DNA from: JBJXHG01 sp046160865
GTDB lineage: Bacteria > Planctomycetota > UBA1135 > GCA-002686595
Assembly: GCA_046160865.1 (NCBI GenBank)
Contig: JBJXHG010000009.1
Coordinates: 1 to 48,016 of the forward strand
DNA: 48,016 bases
Direction: 5' to 3'
How positions within the stretch are numbered: the first letter of the stretch is position 1; each line of letters begins with the position of its first letter. The notes under the pieces were generated by a model. It was given only the letters and a program-made list of their open reading frames with translations, did no database searches and was not told where the DNA came from. Positions 45,755-48,016 of this stretch are shown here, in pieces. The position numbers were made by a program, and so were the translations under genes.

Positions 45755-47997
45755 TGAACGCCTCTTCGATCACGAGGGCGACGCGGGGCGAGCGGCGCAG
45801 TGTGCGCACGCGCGTGGCGATCACGCTCGCAGCGCTCGCGGCCTTTGCGCCTCCGGCCAGCGCGCACGTTCGACTGCAGCATCCGACGAACGGCAATCCG
45901 CTGTTCTGGTATCCGCCGACCAGCATCTCGATCGTGATCAGCTCGACGGGCTCCGACGACATCGCCGACGGCAGTCACACGACCGCGAATCGCAACGCCA
46001 TCGCGGCCTGGAACGGCGTCGACGGCTCGATCGCGCGTCTGGTCGAGAACACGAACGGCGTGCAGCGCGCGCGCACCGATTGGGAGGCCAACGACATCCA
46101 CCTCGTCCTGTTCGACGAGGACAACGACTCTGGATTCTTCCCGCCCGGCTCGGGCACGGTCGCGCTTACACCGGTGTGGTTCAACGGGAGCGGCGTGATC
46201 ACGGACGCCGACATCCTCTTCAACGGCAGCGGCTTCGATTTCACGACCCGCGCCGAACTCGGTCACTTCGACGTGCAGGACGTCGCGACGCACGAGCTCG
46301 GTCACTTGCTCGGGCTCGACCACTCGGGTTGGGCCGGTGCCACGATGTATCCGTACGTCGAGCCGGCGGTCATCCTGCACCGCAGCTTGTCGCACGACGA
46401 CGCGGTCGGCATCCGCGACGTGTATCCGGCGCAGGCGTTCGGCGTGATCACGGGAAGGGTCCTGCGCAGCGCCGACGACTCGCCCGTGGCCGGCGCGCAG
46501 CTCATCGCGCGCGACGCGGACGGCCGTCCAGTCGCGAGCACGCTCGCCGACGAAGTCGGCTTCTTTCGCTTCGACGGCTTGTCGACGGCCGACTACGACC
46601 TCTACGCGACGCCGCTCGATCATCCGGTGTCCGAAGCGAACCTCGGGCTCAGCTACGCGGTCGAGACGGATTACGAATCGACTGCGCTCGGAACCTTTTC
46701 GGCGGTCGTCGGGCAAACCGTGCCGGCCGGTGATCTCTACGTGAATCCAGACGTGTCGCTGCGCCTCGGCCACGCGCACGACGGTTATCCGCTGCGCTCT
46801 CCGGTCGGCGCGACGACGACGCACGTCGTGCGCGGTGCCGGCCTCGTGGCCGGATCCACGCTCGCGGCGAGCGACGTGAGCATCGTCGTGACGCCGATCA
46901 CGTGGGGCACGACGCAAGTGACGTTCGACGTGACGGTGCCGCCGCTGGCAGAGCTCGGGCTCGTCGACCTCACGGTCACGAACCTGGCCGGCGATCAGAG
47001 CGTGCTCGTCGCGTCGATCGAGATCACGCCCGAGGAGCCGACGGTCACGAACGTGACGCCGGCGATCGGAAGCCGCAACGGCGGAACCGCGCTGACGATC
47101 ACCGGCACCGGCTTTCGCAGCGGCGCGCGTGTCGTGCTCGGTCCGAACATCCACGTCGATGGCGTGGGCGGCGGCTGTACGGTCGTCGACGACACCACGA
47201 TCACGTTGACGACCGCGGCGATGCCGGCCGGCACGTTCGACGCGGTCGTGATCGACGCATGCGGGCTCGAGGGTCGCGACACGAGCGCGTTCCAAGCCGC
47301 CACGCTGCCGGTGCTCACGAGCGCGTTCCCGACCGTCGGCAGCGCGTCCGGCGGCACGCGGATCGTGCTGCGCGGGACGGACTTCGACGCGGCCGCGATC
47401 GTGCGCATCGACGGCGTCCAGCAGGCGCAAGTCGACTTCGTCGACGACACGCGGCTCGAGGTGCTGACGAACGCGGGCGTCTCGGGCGGACCGTACATCC
47501 TCGAGATCGAGAACCCGGACAGCTCGACCGCGAGCAGCGCGTTCACGTACGTCGCGGCCGCCGATCCCGTGCTCACGTCGATCGACCCGTCGAGCGGCAG
47601 CGCCTCCGGCGGCGAGACCGTCGTCGTGCTCGGCGCGAACTTCACCGCGGCGACGGAGGTGTACTTCGGCGCCGACGAATCGACGGGGCTCGGCGGCGAG
47701 CTCGCGACCAGCGTGACGTTCGTCGACGCGAACACGCTCGAGGTCGTGACGCCGTCGCACGGCTCGGGCGCGCACAGCGTGCTCATCGCGAACTCCGCGA
47801 CCGGTCAAGCGCTCTTGACGGAGGCCGCGTTCACTTTCGAATCGTCCGGCGGCGGTGGAGGCGGCTGTCACGTCGTTCCGTACTCCGGCGGACCGACGCA
47901 GAGTCTGCTCTCGATGTGGTGGCTCGCCGCGGCGTTCACGTGGTTGTGCGTCGCCGCGCGGCGGAAGCGCCGCGCGCTCGCGCGCGTTCGCGCGTAG
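45754..47997 (+). CDS. matrixin-like metalloprotease with IPT/TIG repeats and C-terminal sorting tail
   Basis: At 747 residues from GTG 45754, with AAGGAGG six bases upstream. Signal peptide: ITLAALAAFAPPASA. Zinc site HELGHLLGLDH (His180, His184, His190) and Met-turn (ATMYPY) define a matrixin protease. After it come a carboxypeptidase-regulatory-like domain (GVITGRVLRSADDSPVAG, about 230-310) and then four IPT/TIG repeats (PVLTSAFPTVGSASGGT and PVLTSIDPSSGSASGGE are two of them). The end has GGGGGGCHVVPYSGG, a membrane helix and RRKRR, the layout of GlyGly/JDVT-type C-terminal sorting signals. It is therefore exported and probably surface-processed. Confidence 0.88.
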   Translation: MNASSITRATRGERRSVRTRVAITLAALAAFAPPASAHVRLQHPTNGNPLFWYPPTSISIVISSTGSDDIADGSHTTANRNAIAAWNGVDGSIARLVENTNGVQRARTDWEANDIHLVLFDEDNDSGFFPPGSGTVALTPVWFNGSGVITDADILFNGSGFDFTTRAELGHFDVQDVATHELGHLLGLDHSGWAGATMYPYVEPAVILHRSLSHDDAVGIRDVYPAQAFGVITGRVLRSADDSPVAGAQLIARDADGRPVASTLADEVGFFRFDGLSTADYDLYATPLDHPVSEANLGLSYAVETDYESTALGTFSAVVGQTVPAGDLYVNPDVSLRLGHAHDGYPLRSPVGATTTHVVRGAGLVAGSTLAASDVSIVVTPITWGTTQVTFDVTVPPLAELGLVDLTVTNLAGDQSVLVASIEITPEEPTVTNVTPAIGSRNGGTALTITGTGFRSGARVVLGPNIHVDGVGGGCTVVDDTTITLTTAAMPAGTFDAVVIDACGLEGRDTSAFQAATLPVLTSAFPTVGSASGGTRIVLRGTDFDAAAIVRIDGVQQAQVDFVDDTRLEVLTNAGVSGGPYILEIENPDSSTASSAFTYVAAADPVLTSIDPSSGSASGGETVVVLGANFTAATEVYFGADESTGLGGELATSVTFVDANTLEVVTPSHGSGAHSVLIANSATGQALLTEAAFTFESSGGGGGGCHVVPYSGGPTQSLLSMWWLAAAFTWLCVAARRKRRALARVRA

Positions 47998-48016
47998 CGC
48001 GGTCTGCCGTGCGCCC

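Noticed and set aside
45751..47871. 706-codon leftward frame opposite the matrixin gene
   Set aside because: Arg/Asp/Val-rich shadow; forward frame has the zinc motif and signal peptide.

Overview
ORGANISM. The DNA is strongly GC-rich. Several genes start with GTG or TTG and lack a clear ribosome binding site. There are many large exported proteins of unknown function, a b6-type cytochrome b complex paired with a giant multiheme cytochrome c, a phosphofructokinase with pyrophosphate-type residues, and an exported beta-helix protein with a C-terminal tail of a kind I associate with planctomycetes. This suggests a Planctomycetota chromosome or a similar high-GC free-living bacterium. No 16S rRNA or ribosomal protein is present to settle it. 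LAYOUT 1, positions 1-11362: a complete type I-G (formerly I-U) CRISPR-Cas locus. An array of at least 15 full repeats runs off the left edge and is read leftward. It is followed by cas2 and a cas4-cas1 fusion (also leftward). A 423-base divergent gap then leads into a rightward operon cas3, csx17, csb1 and csb2, whose genes overlap by 1-4 bases. LAYOUT 2, 11680-13293: an exported protein with three cysteine modules, divergent from an acyltransferase. LAYOUT 3, 13346-22669: a type I restriction-modification island in the unusual order hsdR, hsdS, nuclease-like protein 1, nuclease-like protein 2, AAA ATPase, hsdM. Two imperfect 30-base direct repeats flank it. A 24-base A+T-rich palindrome lies just before the ATPase gene, so the ATPase-hsdM half may be controlled separately from hsdR-hsdS. 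LAYOUT 4, 22702-35179: mostly housekeeping and envelope genes. These are an NRDE protein, a thioredoxin-like lipoprotein with a DsbD-alpha-like partner, an HD phosphohydrolase, an aminotransferase, a large membrane-anchored protein, tRNA-Leu(GAG), a phosphofructokinase, a beta-helix protein and a HEAT-repeat protein. LAYOUT 5, 35181-42573: a 144-base inverted-repeat element, then a respiratory operon. The operon encodes a Rieske protein, cytochrome b6, an enlarged subunit-IV-like protein, a 1,234-residue octaheme cytochrome c and a blue-copper-like protein. Together these look like a quinol-oxidising complex whose electron exit is a multiheme protein and perhaps a cupredoxin. LAYOUT 6, 42620-48016: an exported beta-carbonic anhydrase, a small unknown gene with a strong terminator and a G-quadruplex motif, an HDOD protein, and a two-gene exported unit ending in a matrixin-like metalloprotease with IPT/TIG repeats and a Gly-rich/Cys C-terminal sorting tail. 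The strongest candidates for something undescribed are the nuclease/nuclease/ATPase insert inside the restriction locus with its palindrome, and the b6-type complex with its octaheme partner.
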